Of a DNA stretch of 64,000 nucleotides, positions 20,583 to 30,700 are shown one piece after another. How positions within the stretch are numbered: the stretch's first letter is position 1; each line of letters begins with the position of its first letter. The notes below the pieces were generated by a model that saw only the letters and a list, made by a program, of their open reading frames with translations, had not been told where the DNA came from and made no database searches. The DNA comes from Gari tellinella. Lineage: Eukaryota; Mollusca; Bivalvia; Cardiida; Psammobiidae. A program made the position numbers and the translations under genes. The stretch covers positions 21,959,550 through 22,023,549 of the forward strand of contig OV277864.1 of assembly GCA_922989275.2 (NCBI GenBank), in the 5' to 3' direction.

Positions 20583-20892
20583 AAACAATTACACTTTACA
20601 TGTATATAATGCACATATTCGATCATTTTTTGTAAAGTCGGCACACGTTGTTAGTGATAGGGCAGACTGAACTCTCATAATTCACGGACCATTCGACGTT
20701 TGTAATAGAAGAGGCTTGTTTGCGACAGGCAGAAATTAGTTCTGATTCGGTACGAATTAACGTTTAATACTTCTCTGTTGCAATAATTGTGTAATAGACG
20801 TATTTCTGGCCTGGACGGACATTGTTTACATCAATTCACCATGGATTCCGTATCACTTTGGAGCAACATCCGCTGTACGATGTATACCAGTG
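20583..20892 (-). repeat. Right long TIR
   Basis: The reverse complement matches 17233-17545 through landmarks such as GATAGGGCAGACTGAAC, GAAGAGGCTTGTTTGCGACA and GGAGCAACATCCGCTGTACG. It ends CCAGTG next to the ATGTT duplication. Confidence 0.85.
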
Positions 20893-21385
20893 ATGTTTAA
20901 ACCCCAGTTAAGCTGTATATCCGCTGGCAAACGGTTTTCTCCCTACTACTGCATCAAATGTTTCGTCCATTTTAATTTCCCAAATTTTTTAGAGTTTAAT
21001 AATGATAATAATGTTAGCATTGTGACTACAGAATCATTTAACTGGTATCTTATATCAATCAACATTTTGTTTTAATATATAAATATGATTTTTATACTTC
21101 TCGGATTAAGATGGCAACAATCTAAACTTACAAACAAACTTTAGACGGCATTTTAAAGAATGATTAAGAATGCGTTAATTAATAATCAAAAATATATGTT
21201 TAATCGAATATTTCACGCAAGTCATAATTTACAATTACAAAATTCCTTTGAATATGTACAAACACGGCACTATGAAATAACTCAATAAGGTGAAACGTGT
21301 TAATCGTTATAAATCGCTGTGAACAATTATAGATACAATAGGACCTGGTTTTAAATGTCATCGTACTATGTGATTCGCTATTGTT
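20893..21385. other. No recognised feature
   Basis: AT-rich flank of the long-TIR element; no repeats or exons are recognised. Confidence 0.4.
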
Positions 21386-21742
21386 TTATAATATTTGGAA
21401 TGAGGCATTATCATAGGATTTTATGCCATCAGCTTGGAGGTATGTAGTGATTTGCTTGTCCGTCTGGTCGTGCATTCGTACATTGTACATGTGTGTCTCC
21501 GAGGTTACCCATAGTTCACCGTTTCGTTTAGCATCATCACATGTACTAGACCGCTTGAATACAGTTGTTGTCTTGATCACTTGGCATTCTGACTCTACCA
21601 CGTGGTCTGTTACGTAAAAGTTCCGAGTCTTTGAAGCGGCGGCGGGTCTTGATCTACACGGTTTGCAATACAAAAAGACAGGATTCTGATGTGAGCATAC
21701 ATTGTATCTGGTCGTTAGTCTTTTATTCTGCCGTAATATCAT
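21386..21742 (-). CDS. Unrecognised open frame, possible exon
   Basis: A 118-codon minus-strand frame in non-repetitive, somewhat GC-richer DNA. Its second half (for example SETHMYNVRMHDQTDKQITT) is charged and mixed like real protein. The N-terminal part crosses possible acceptors near 21635. The opposite strand also holds a 64-codon frame (21423-21617), so chance is not excluded. No domain is recognised. Confidence 0.25.
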   Translation of the reverse strand: MILRQNKRLTTRYNVCSHQNPVFLYCKPCRSRPAAASKTRNFYVTDHVVESECQVIKTTTVFKRSSTCDDAKRNGELWVTSETHMYNVRMHDQTDKQITTYLQADGIKSYDNASFQIL

Positions 21743-21828
21743 ATGCTTTGCAATTGACGTCTGTAAAAAAAATTGAAATACATGTACTTTTTTTATTATT
21801 TTTAACGAAATTTAAAGACGGTTGTCTA

Positions 21829-21932
21829 ACTGTTTTGATCCAGATCAGACGCCGCGTTGTTATTCGGCGTCTGATCTGGATCAAAACTGTTTGTAAACAC
21901 CAGCCAAGTTGTGATCTACAGCATAAGGGTTA
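21829..21932. mobile_element. MITE-C hairpin and right end
   Basis: CTGTTTTGATCCAGATCAGA..GGCGTCTGATCTGGATCAAAAC is a near-perfect palindrome with a GCGTTGTTATTC centre. The right end is CATAAGGGTTAA; the left end is lost. Confidence 0.65.
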
Positions 21933-22055
21933 AATATATCTAGAAGTTTCTTTTGGATCTAATGATGAAACCAAACTGCTCAAAATCGGTAACAATACTT
22001 TACAAGCACAAATTATCATCAAATTGTTTTCTCTATTTCTTATTGTTTCTACTTA

Positions 22056-22381
22056 TACAGTGTTCCCTCCCTACAACGGCCTCTCAGCAACGACTCCCTC
22101 CTTACAACTACCCTTGCCGCATTTCCCGAAACAGGACCATTATGTCAAACGTTTGTACTGCTGCAATATCGCCTGCTTAAGATAGTCGTCTGCTGTTTTT
22201 CTCAAAGAAACGTAATGGACATTTTCACAGAAACAACTTCCTGACGAGTGACAAACAGCTTGAATCCAGATCTGGATCCAAGCTGTTTGCAAATGTAAGC
22301 CACTTTCCCTCTCTATAACGACTCCCTCCGAACAACGCACATAATTGTTGTCTCTCACTGTGTGTCGTTGGAGAGAGGGAG
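22056..22381. mobile_element. MITE-E copy 2, fused to MITE-A
   Basis: The left end TACAGTGTTCCCTCCCTACA and a repeated ACGACTCCCTCC motif mark family E. The right end GTTGGAGAGAGGGAGC runs straight into a MITE-A end without TACAG. At 22252-22290 lies a 38-bp palindrome, CAAACAGCTTGAATCCAG and CTGGATCCAAGCTGTTTG, that is the shared core reduced to its outer arms. Confidence 0.7.
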
Positions 22382-22440
22382 CTTTGCGTTTGCGTACGTT
22401 TGCGTTTAAACGGGAATGAATAACAGATTATCCACTGTAC
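22380..22440 (-). repeat. MITE-A terminal fragment
   Basis: GCTTTGCGTTTGCGTACG to TTATCCACTGTA is only the terminal 60 bp of family A, joined to MITE-E. Confidence 0.75.
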
Positions 22441-22762
22441 AACCCATGTCCAACGCAAAATGCTCCGCATAGTAGAACTCACGTCTAAACTCCCAGAGAA
22501 ACATGCAGCTATTGCAAGCTTGAGACACACATACGGGACAGGTTTAGGACAAGTTTGAAGCTAGATAAGACGCAGTGTAACAAAGATTCTCATCTGGTTT
22601 TAAACGGTTTGCTACATGACAAAAGCGTCGATAATGCATGTACAATGTACCAAAATGAAGACTTAAGTAAATGTACATAGGTTTTACTATAGTAACACAT
22701 ACGAGAGAAAGGTATAACTAAGACTGACAAATATTGACATATAACAAACATGAGTCGCTCCT

Positions 22763-22993
22763 TTAACCCATTTATACCCAGTGGATTCTGCCATGTTTAT
22801 ATATTGGATTTGTCCATTTTTTATCAAAGGGATGCCTGGTCAAAATTTACATTTTCATTTTGTTTTATATTTTGTAATTCCTATCAGCAAACAGTGTAGA
22901 CTCTGATCAGTCGCCGCATTATGCGGCGTCTGATCAGAGTCTACACTGTTTGCTCATGTCCCGTATACGGGATCGTGGACACAAAAGGGTTAA
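22763..22993 (+). mobile_element. MITE-B, intact
   Basis: The best-preserved family B copy. TTAACCCATTTATACCCAG begins it and GGACACAAAAGGGTTAA ends it. The palindrome 22887-22953 is 67 nt long with centre GCCGCATTATGCGGC and one mismatch. Confidence 0.9.
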
Positions 22994-23237
22994 AATCTTA
23001 AGGCATAACTGTTATACGAGCATCACATGCTACAATGTATACATATAATGTTAGCCATCTGCAAGTGACATGTATTTATGCGGGAATAGAATGCTTTAAT
23101 GTACAGAGTAAGTGCGTTTACTTGTTGGCGATAAGGAAACAATCTTGCCAGCTCCGGTGTTTCTTTATATAAAAGCAATCTTCTGTTTGCTTCTCGCTGG
23201 CCTACTAGCACAGTGGCAGAAACGGCATTATTCTCCA
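22994..23237. other. No recognised feature
   Basis: Short interval between MITEs. A CATTATTCTCCATTGTA remnant at 23226 hints at a worn MITE-A end. Confidence 0.35.
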
Positions 23238-23412
23238 TTGTACCCTCACATCACCAAATAAGACCTCCCTATTACGCCCACTAAATTGTGTTAATTATAA
23301 GGTTTTTACAACAGGTGAAAGCTCAAAGCAAGGTGACAGTAAAACAGAAAGCTCCTACAGGAGCTTTCTGTTTTACTGTCACCTAGCTTTAAGCTGTCAT
23401 CTGTCATTTACC
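23238..23412. mobile_element. MITE-D with near-perfect hairpin
   Basis: AGACCTCCCTATTACGCCCA is a family D terminus. The hairpin GCAAGGTGACAGTAAAACAG, AAAGCTCCTACAGGAGCTTT and its complement (to TGTCACCTAGCTTTAAGC) is almost perfect. The right terminus is lost. Confidence 0.7.
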
Positions 23413-24284
23413 CAATTTTATTGAGAATTCAAACACAGATACGCCCTAATTTGTTTATATATGCACGAAGTGTGTTAGAATATGCGATAATGCATACGCG
23501 CGGCATTTTGACCGGCTGTTCACCCCCCCCCCCCCCCCCCCAATGATGTTAACACTTAGTAACTCTGACCTCACTACGTTTTGTCTGCACACAAACTCTA
23601 AATTAAGTTCACATTTCTAACTATGTTATCACTATATTTAGAATAAAGATGTCCAGACATCAAGTAAATTTTATCGTTGTTCGCTTTATTGTGAAAATTG
23701 AAAGATTATCGCCTCGGACTTTTTGCTTCTGTTGAGCGTTTACCCTTTACTCGTAAACACATCAGGGGCGAAAATCATGTAGAGTAAATATAACAGCAAA
23801 ATATAGCATAGCTACTGACAACGCTTCCGGTTTAGCGTATTCTAAAAGCATTTTATTAAATTGTCGTGTTGTAGCATAGCTACTTTATAGCAGTAGGCAG
23901 AAAATGCTGGAGAAGCATTATCTGTGCTAGGTGGTTTTTAGCATTGAGTTACTATATTAAACTATTACTCAATCTACGTCACGCCTTATGGAATGTGCGG
24001 GGGATTACAAAAGGTCAAACTACGTAACTGATTAGTAAGACTTTGGTAACCACCTTTATCCAAAAAAAGGCAACTTCCTGTCATCACACGCTTCCGTTGT
24101 GTAATTAACATAACAACGGATGTTACGTCAATCGCCTACGTACTTATATATTTTGTCATGAGCCGGGGATAGATTGCCATATTAAGGAGTCAGGGACCGT
24201 AAGACTGATATTAGTTACGTTACTACATGTAGGACGTGGCTGGAATGTGCTTACATGGCTCTGACGTTATTTATTCGAGTTCCT
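23413..24284. other. No gene recognised; poly-C tract
   Basis: An 18-base C run is at 23523-23540. The rest is unique-looking AT-rich DNA. CAACGGATGTTACGTCAATC near 24114 could belong to the candidate promoter or LTR that follows. Confidence 0.35.
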
Positions 24285-24533
24285 ACAGACTGTATATAAA
24301 GAGCCTGCGCGCTCTGCGAGAGTGGCGAGAACTGAGGCTGACTAGGAGAAGGAAGGTGAATTGTGCGGAGTGTAAAGGCTAGAACTGGCAAGCTGTAGGG
24401 ATACGTTTAGAGCAGGGGTTGAAGATATGTAGGGTGAAGTTAGAAATGCTGGTATATAGAGACCGTGCCTTGGAACAATGTCAAAGTCCGACTAATATGA
24501 TATTCATCATAACGAAATAATCCAAGACGAGGT
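24285..24533 (+). promoter_or_regulatory. Candidate promoter with non-coding first exon, or solo LTR
   Basis: TGTATATAAAGAGCC (24291) is a good TATA box. It is followed by purine-rich, GC-richer sequence and a consensus splice donor CGAG|GTAAATA at 24532. This layout fits a transcription start at about 24320 and a first non-coding exon. No downstream exon can be recognised. A retroviral-type LTR is an alternative; no matching second LTR, primer site or TG/CA pair with target duplication was found. Confidence 0.35.
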
Positions 24534-24593
24534 AAATATAGTTAACTATAGGGTTTGAAGAAGTGACTTTCAACAACATCTTTGAATATTCTG

Positions 24594-24795
24594 TTAATCC
24601 TTTCACCACCATTTAATTATGTCGAGTATGCAATCAGTGATAACAAATGTTACAACCAAACAGTATGAATCAGGATCAAAGGACGCGAATCGCAACGTTT
24701 GACCTGGATCTAAGTTGTTTGGCTCTCGTATTAATAGATTTTAGTCTAAACTTCATATGTTTTGTTTTGCGTAAAAAACAGACGACAAATACGAG
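24594..24795. repeat. Degenerate MITE-C
   Basis: TTAATCCTTTCACCACCATT begins it. The core is worn (CAAACAGTATGAATCAGGATC and GACCTGGATCTAAGTTG) and a subterminal ACAGACGACAAATACG follows. Confidence 0.5.
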
Positions 24796-24799
24796 TTAT

Positions 24800-25063
24800 T
24801 ATTAATGGTTAATTAATTTATAATTGATTATTGATTGCTACTGACCGTACCAAGGCGGGCTCCTATGTTCACTTAGCTTTATGTTTGTCTTGCGTGTTGT
24901 TTTCTATTTAGTGTGTGGATGAAGGAATGGTATTGCGTGTGTGTGTGTGGTTGTGTGTGTGTGTGTTTGTTATGGTATGGCTGTGTGTGTGTTCTGCTTT
25001 AGAGATGGGTGTATTGTTTGTGTTGCGTTTCCTGCTTGAGTATTCTTTCGTATTTATTTGACG
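24800..25063 (+). repeat. Repeat G, copy 2
   Basis: It matches 3062-3335. The GT tract is interrupted here (GTGTGTGTGTGGTTGTGTG). Confidence 0.8.
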
Positions 25064-25229
25064 ATATTCTGTCTGCAAAAGAGTAACGCACCTTTTGATA
25101 TTGTCGTCTGGAAAAAGACTATGGCCTTCCTAGCCAATAGTAAAATATCTGATTTAATCATTCATTAAATGTTACAATATTGTTAAATAGAATTGACTCT
25201 TTCGCTGCCATATTCTATTGTCTGCTCTA

Positions 25230-25440
25230 ACCCTATTGCCGCCAAAATATCGACATCATTGGGAGTGTCGTCTGCATTAGTTTTAATGTCATCTTTATGG
25301 TTGTTTTGACTGAAGAAATGTCGATACGAGTGTCAAACAGGTTGGATCCTGATCAGACGCCGCGATTGTCGGCGTCCGGTTAGAATCGAACTTGTTTGAA
25401 AAGACGCATTTTGGTGACATTTGCAGTGAAATAGTTCAAA
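25230..25440. mobile_element. MITE-C
   Basis: CTAACCCTATTGCCGCCAAAAT begins it and GTGACATTTGCAGTGAAATAG is near the end. The core GTTGGATCCTGATCAGACGC with a GCGATTGTCGGCGTCC centre is partly mismatched. Confidence 0.6.
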
Positions 25441-25877
25441 CGAGATGTTGAGTACCTCTGAGTGTTAGCTGGTTCCAAACGAAGTTAAACAGTCGTCACA
25501 AAATCGCGCAGAGCGTGCAGAGAGTTTTCAACCGCAAATACAGATTATGTTTTGCAAATTACCTTTTGCTTCGTCTCGGATATGACTCTTTGGCTGGCCA
25601 TAGCGACTACATATTTCATACCATTAAAACACATATGTTAAACAATTACATGCAAAACAGAGCACGTTGGATAACTCCGACTTCTGATAAGGCTCCCAAA
25701 TGTTTGCGACCAATACAAGAAAATGTCATTACCATTTTAAGTTTTTATCATTTGCTACAACTTTTTGGGTTTGTATTTGCATTACGTTGCATTTAACCTT
25801 TACATTAAATCAAAGCGCATAAATTTCCAAATTAATGCATAAAAGCATACGCAGATGTTGATATGGCAGTGCCTTTG
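25441..25877. other. Worn MITE-A interior, no gene
   Basis: CTGATAAGGCTCCCAAATGTTTG at 25683-25705 resembles the right hairpin arm of family A. The 93-codon frame across 25515-25796 is probably derived from it. Confidence 0.3.
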
Positions 25878-26104
25878 TACAGTGGAGAAAACGTTATTCT
25901 TTCCTGCAAAACACTTGAATGTAGAAAAAGACAACTGTTAGAAAATTCTGACTTTTTGCTTTTTCTGAGTGGCAAACAGTTTGGAGCCTGATCGTACGCC
26001 GGGTTACCCGGCGTCTGATCAAGCTCCAAACTGTTTGCAGTGGAAATAATAGTTTTAGCATAAACGAGTTTATTGGGAAAGAATAACGTTTTTTCTCCAC
26101 TGTA
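25878..26104 (+). mobile_element. MITE-A with short left interior
   Basis: TACAGTGGAGAAAACG to GTTTTTTCTCCACTGTA. The GTTTAAACGCAAACG block is deleted; the hairpin is complete (GCCGGGTTACCCGGC). Confidence 0.85.
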
Positions 26105-26132
26105 AGACAGGTAATAACGTCATTATGGCGCT

Positions 26133-26182
26133 GAAAGAGTAAATGTGAAAGACTAAATGTGAAAGACTAAATGTGAAAGAAT
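26133..26182 (+). repeat. 14-bp tandem repeat
   Basis: GACTAAATGTGAAA occurs about three times in tandem directly after a MITE-A. Confidence 0.8.
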
Positions 26183-26356
26183 GACGTTCTCTCAACTGTA
26201 TCACAACAGAATGAATACGCAACCTTTGACATTTTATCGTCTGATATAGTTTTAACCATAATTATATATTCGCATATACTACTCTTAGCTAGTAGACTGC
26301 TGTGTGTACCTGTATTTCTTCTCCAAATTTCGTCTAGCTGGAGAAGCATATCATAT

Positions 26357-26835
26357 GGGTACCCCAGCATTACTGTTGGCAAAAATCAACCAAGTATTTT
26401 TTTTTTTTTGTTTATTCATCCTATTAGGTAGAGCTTGGTAAATACCTGTATGCTTTCTTCTTCCATGTACATGTAACCTCGATACTTCTTGATAACTATT
26501 ATGACACATCAATATACAAATTGAAAGAGTGAACTCGAGCCAGCATAGACCACGATCAGAGGCCGAGTTACCTAGGAACTGATCACGATCTAAACTGTCA
26601 GGTGATATGCATGACTATATATGGAACACATTTTTGGTTAACATCTGTTTATTCATAAGAAATACTTTTTATTTAGGCTTTATTATAAATTATAAAAATT
26701 TCAAATGAATTTGCGTATTCCCAACTAATGACCTCTCTATTGATATGTATGTTTTCTATTTGTATAAATGTTAATGCTGTCCACGGTAGTGGACCTTATA
26801 CAGATATATTTCAATAAAGTTTCAAAGTTTCAAAT
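26357..26835 (+). repeat. Repeat H, copy 1 (empty site)
   Basis: It matches 41679-42398 along its length. Landmarks are CCTCGATACTTCTTG, TTGAAAGAGTGAA, CTAATGACCTC and GTGGACCTTATACAG. It ends CAATAAAGTTTCAAAGTTTC, like a polyadenylation signal with a short-repeat tail, which suggests the 3' end of a retroelement. It contains a worn shared-type hairpin (GATCAGAGGCCG..CTGATCACGATC). It lacks the MITE-A present in copy 2. Confidence 0.8.
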
Positions 26836-27586
26836 CAACAATTAATTTGACTGAAGATTCGTCGATTTACGTGCCAAACAACTCTGATAATATCCTGATC
26901 AAATACCGAATTACTCGATGTCTAATCTAGACACTAAGCGTTTGGAATTACCAATGTTATGTAGGAATGTGTCACACGGTTTACATTAATTTTACGTTCA
27001 TTGTGAATCAATTCGGACCAATATCCGATGTACAATGTATACCAGTGTTTATGACCCATATTCATAACTGTATAAAATGGAAATAATTTATTCAGAGAGG
27101 AATAAATTAAATTAGTTAAAAGGAGTATATATGGAGTAAAGAGTTAAATTGCCACCGGTCTGTAAAAACACCAATGAAGCTTTTGATTAAATTCAATAAA
27201 CAAAATAACGTTTATATAACTATTACAACTGCGTTCGCTAATTGATATTTTGTTCTCTTGCGACATGCAATACCCTTTTAATGTCAACACACGCTACAAG
27301 TTTGAAATTTATAAAATCAAACTAAATAAATATGTTATGCGAAACTTACAACTCGAAACGGAAATTAAAACAATTCATGATGAAATTTCAAAGCTAATCA
27401 AATTTTTCAAAACACATAGCACATAATCGTTTGAATCAATAACAGATCTTGTTTACAATAAATGTGAGTTCAATTAGACAACCACTATTTGTATTGCAAG
27501 AGGAATAACAACTGTAACACGTACATGTATGAACTACCGAATGCGACTACTAACGTGTGCTACTTATTATTTGATTCATGGAGCTT
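26836..27586. other. No gene recognised
   Basis: A MITE-I-like tail (GAGGAATAAATTAAAT..GGAGTAAAGAGTTAAAT) is at about 27095-27148. The rest is unremarkable AT-rich DNA. Confidence 0.35.
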
Positions 27587-27662
27587 CATGTTTTCTGTCA
27601 CTTTGTTTTAAGCTGTCATCTGTCTTCCATACAATCGATTCACCTGCTTTTTAGTGATCTTA
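27587..27662. repeat. MITE-D right-half fragment
   Basis: TTTCTGTCACTTTGTTTTAAGC, GCTGTCATCTGTC and CACCTGCTTTTTAGTG match the second arm and right flank of family D. Confidence 0.5.
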
Positions 27663-27820
27663 ACTCATTGATCCCTAGTGACGCATATATGCGTCCTTTA
27701 CCAAAAGTGTACATATGAAGAGTACACTAAAGTCTTGTCCTATGCAAACAGTGAAGTCCCTGATCAGAGGGCTCCTGCAGGAGCCCTCTGCTCAGAGACT
27801 TCACTGTTTGTCACTTTGCA
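27660..27820. mobile_element. MITE-J with hybrid hairpin
   Basis: It begins TTAACTCATTGATCCC, followed by the palindrome GACGCATATATGCGTC. The hairpin at 27744-27811 has outer arms CAAACAGTGAAGTC..CTGATCAGAG like families A to C, but an inner GGGCTCCTGCAGGAGCCC like the family D centre. A second, worn relative lies at 63434-63565. Confidence 0.65.
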
Positions 27821-28352
27821 ATATGTTATCAAAAACAACCCTAAATAGTCTAAAGTGGACCAGTCTTTATTGAAAACTGGAATCGTCCATTGGAAGTTTA
27901 AGGGGATAATGAGTAAACAGAGCGTGTATACTGTAATGGAATTGACACGGTCATTTGTAAACGCTTCACTGTCATAACAACGCTATAACATGTCTGACAC
28001 ATTTACTGACAAAATATCGTATGCTTAAAATGTCGTCTGTTTAAGTGTAAATCAATGAGACTTCTAGTTAGACACCTCGTTTTGTTGCCAGAAAAGTCTA
28101 GAAGTAAACGCAACAATCCGACTAAGGGTTAAAATGCCACTGTTTCATGTCTAAACGAAACGAAGCCAAAATATGTTGCAAAATTAGTCCTTACTACATG
28201 TACCTTTGTTTAACTCATTACCAAATATATACGTGTTTACGTCTGTCATTATTATTCACAAAAAGGTTATTTCTCTACTGAAGACAGAAATATTACGTTT
28301 TCCCGCAGTACCAACTATAAATTAATCCATCAAAGAATATATAAAATGATGC
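27821..28352. other. No gene recognised
   Basis: It contains MITE-like fragments only (for example CAACCCTAAATAGTC and GTCGTCTG near 28043). Confidence 0.35.
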
Positions 28353-28601
28353 TTAACACTTTAATCCATACCATGTTTCTAATTTTGAAGACAAGTGACC
28401 ACTTCAAGCAGTTTGAAATTAAAGTAGAGTGCGCCTTATAGCGCACTCTGCTTTATTTTCATCTTGCTTTAAGCTACTGTGTACTGGGATAAATAAATGT
28501 TCTATCGGTGCAGTCATGACATCATAAAGGTCAATATTATGTTTTCATTTGGGGAATCACTCAAATACGTACATTGGCGTATTTAAGGGGTAATGGGTTA
28601 A
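28353..28601. mobile_element. MITE-I
   Basis: TTAACACTTTAATCC to GTAATGGGTTAA. The hairpin GTAGAGTGCGCCTTATAGCG and CGCACTCTGC has the same design as 13654-13904, with both strands changed together at the AGAGTGCGCC positions. Confidence 0.75.
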
Positions 28602-28965
28602 AGCAACTACGTGCTATACCCCATACTATATCACGAAGTTGTCGCAGTAAGAGGGGATTGACTGTCGTCCAAATTTAAAAATCAATAAGAGAAATCAGAG
28701 AGAAGCGTTTCTGACTGACAAGAATACAACAATCTGCAATTAGGCTGGCTAGGGCGATAGATAAATCAGCACTAAGCGTGCCGGCTTTATCAAAGAACTA
28801 TGGTTACACCAGTTTCCTGTTGCTATGCTTTATTGTGACTTTTAGCACGACCTTATCAAAGGAATCTGAGCGGTAATAAGTCGCTTCATTGTAATTATTA
28901 CCAAGACAATTGTATCATCGCGCGCCGACTGAGATTGGCATTGTAGTTAAACGCAGTCAGGCCTA

Positions 28966-29234
28966 TACAGTGGGGAAGCTGTTATTCATTTCCAATAATT
29001 GTGTGTGTGCTAAAATGGCTATTTCCATTGCAAACTTTTTGGAGCTAGATCAGACGTCGGATAACCCGTCTTATCCGGTTCCAAACTGCTAAGGCTACAA
29101 ACATTTTACCACTCAAATAATAAAATGAAATCGTTAGAGTCCGAATTGTCTTGACGCTGCTAATTTCTACCTTTAGTTGAATTACATTTGAGTTTAGTTT
29201 CGTTTTAACGGGAAATAATAAATTCTTCAATGTA
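28966..29234 (-). mobile_element. Diverged MITE-A
   Basis: TACAGTGGGGAAGCTG to AATTCTTCAATGTA. The hairpin is partly decayed (CAGACGTCGGATAACCCG). A short extra stretch (AAGGCTACAAACATTTT) lies after the right arm. Confidence 0.7.
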
Positions 29235-29489
29235 TACATGTAACAGGTATGTTAATAAATTAACTATTGTTTTGTTTTTCATTATTGACATAATACAAAA
29301 TGTATACTTACAGACTTGCGTTGATTGAAACCAAAATGTCAATAGAAAGCAGGAACATGATCTAAATACATGTGTAGTAGAACATTTGTTTGACAACGAA
29401 TCAAAGTAAATATTTGTCGTCCTTAACTTCGTGCCTATACACGATATAGTACAGGAGATGTTATCCAAGTTATTCCATATTGATGCGTG

Positions 29490-29686
29490 TACAGTGGAGA
29501 AAACGTTATTCTTTCCTGTTCAAACGCAAACGAAACGCAAACGCAGAACAATCAAACGTAGATAAAGACAACGTTTCGACAGTTCTGACTATTCATGTTG
29601 ATCTAAGTGGCAAACTGTTTGCAGTGGCAATAATAGTTTAAGAGTAAACGCGTTTATTGGGAAAGAATAACGTTTTCTCCACTGTA
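29490..29686 (+). mobile_element. MITE-A lacking the left arm and centre of the hairpin
   Basis: The TIRs are well kept, but between CTAAGTGGCAAAC and TGTTTGCAGTGG only one arm remains. The hairpin was removed as a unit. Confidence 0.8.
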
Positions 29687-30169
29687 TGCTTAAACTCTTA
29701 TTATCATTGCAAACAGTTAGCGGCCAGATTAGACGCATATTTGTTCATACTAACATCGTGATCATTAAAGCAAAATGATAGCTACATTTTAGTCCACTGT
29801 GCTTATTGTTAGTTTAAACGAGAGATAATGAAGTAGTATCCACAGTATAAGTACCAAACGCTGCTCAAGTAGTTGTTCACAAGTAAAGCAATACTCAGGT
29901 GGAAGTTAAAATCAATCAATTTAATAATGATTGAACGACACGTTGCATTGTGATCAGTTTATTCTACAATTTCTACTGATAATATTTATCAAACAGCCAT
30001 CACTTTTGCGATAACAATATAGATCGAAATCCTTAATCATTTTCAGTGTTTAAATTGACTTAAGTTGATTTTGACACAGTTTGGAATAAATTGAGACCTG
30101 TAGCGTGTTCAATTACCAATGTGTTGCTGTTAAGGTTAGCAGTTTGTGCCCCGTGTGCAGCGTGCAGAG

Positions 30170-30413
30170 TACAATAGAGAAAACATTTTCTTTCCAAATG
30201 ACCCCGGTTACGCTTTACATTGTAACTATTATTTTCATTGAAAACAGTTTAGAGCCAGATCAGACGCCGGGTCACCCGGCGTCTGATCAGGCTCCAAACT
30301 GTTTGCCACTCAAATTAAAATTAACAGTCGGAATTATCAAAAAGTTGTAATTTTCTATATTTCAGTGCAATGCGTTTGCGTTTGAAGGGAAGAATAACGT
30401 TTTCTCGTCTGTA
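30170..30413 (-). mobile_element. MITE-A with intact hairpin
   Basis: TACAATAGAGAAAACA to GTTTTCTCGTCTGTA. The centre is GCCGGGTCACCCGGC: the ends are worn while the hairpin stays perfect. Confidence 0.8.
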
Positions 30414-30514
30414 TTTCAGACCGGTAGTAAACACGCAATCGATGGCCATCATCACTGGTCACCATCCGAACCATTTTTAATTCCTATCTCTGCTGATCAA
30501 AAGGGCACGATATG

Positions 30515-30700
30515 TACAGTAAAACAACTGTATTACGACCCCTATGCTTTGTTAACTATTAGGTGTTTACAACAGGTGACTGCTTACAGCAAGGTGACAG
30601 TAAAAATAAAAAGTTGTATAGGGAGTTAAGCTGTTACCTGTATTTCATACAATCAATTAGCCTGCTATTTAGTGGCCGTAATAGAGAGGTTTAACTGTTA
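30515..30700. mobile_element. MITE-D, hairpin decayed
   Basis: TACAGTAAAACAACTGTATTACG to CGTAATAGAGAGGTTTAACTG. Both ends and the CAGGTGACTGCTTACAGC block are visible; the second hairpin arm is deleted. Confidence 0.7.

Larger units (their letters stand above)
17233..20892 (+). mobile_element. Unclassified 3.66-kb transposon with long TIRs
   Basis: Inverted repeats of about 310 bp (17233-17545 and 20583-20892) face each other; both start CACTGGTATACATCGTACAG. Exact 5-bp direct repeats ATGTT flank the element (17228-17232 and 20893-20897). Inside are a C2H2 zinc-finger exon (17758-18069), a second coding segment (18860-19971) broken by a 708-bp insertion, and subterminal 15-bp repeats. A CAC start with a 5-bp duplication is reminiscent of Transib-like elements, but no such transposase is seen, so the class is open. 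The TIRs differ by scattered substitutions, so the copy is not very recent. Confidence 0.8.

Noticed and set aside
17233..20892. RAG or ProtoRAG element on account of CAC ends and a 5-bp duplication
   Set aside because: The end CACTGGT does not match the CACWRTG heptamer, and no RAG1-like or RAG2-like sequence is visible.
21423..21617. 64-codon plus-strand frame as a gene
   Set aside because: Overlaps a longer minus-strand frame; no splice sites or domain on either strand strong enough to choose this one.
24285..24533. LTR of a retrovirus-like element
   Set aside because: No second LTR, primer-binding site, gag/pol frame or flanking target duplication is seen; kept only as an alternative.
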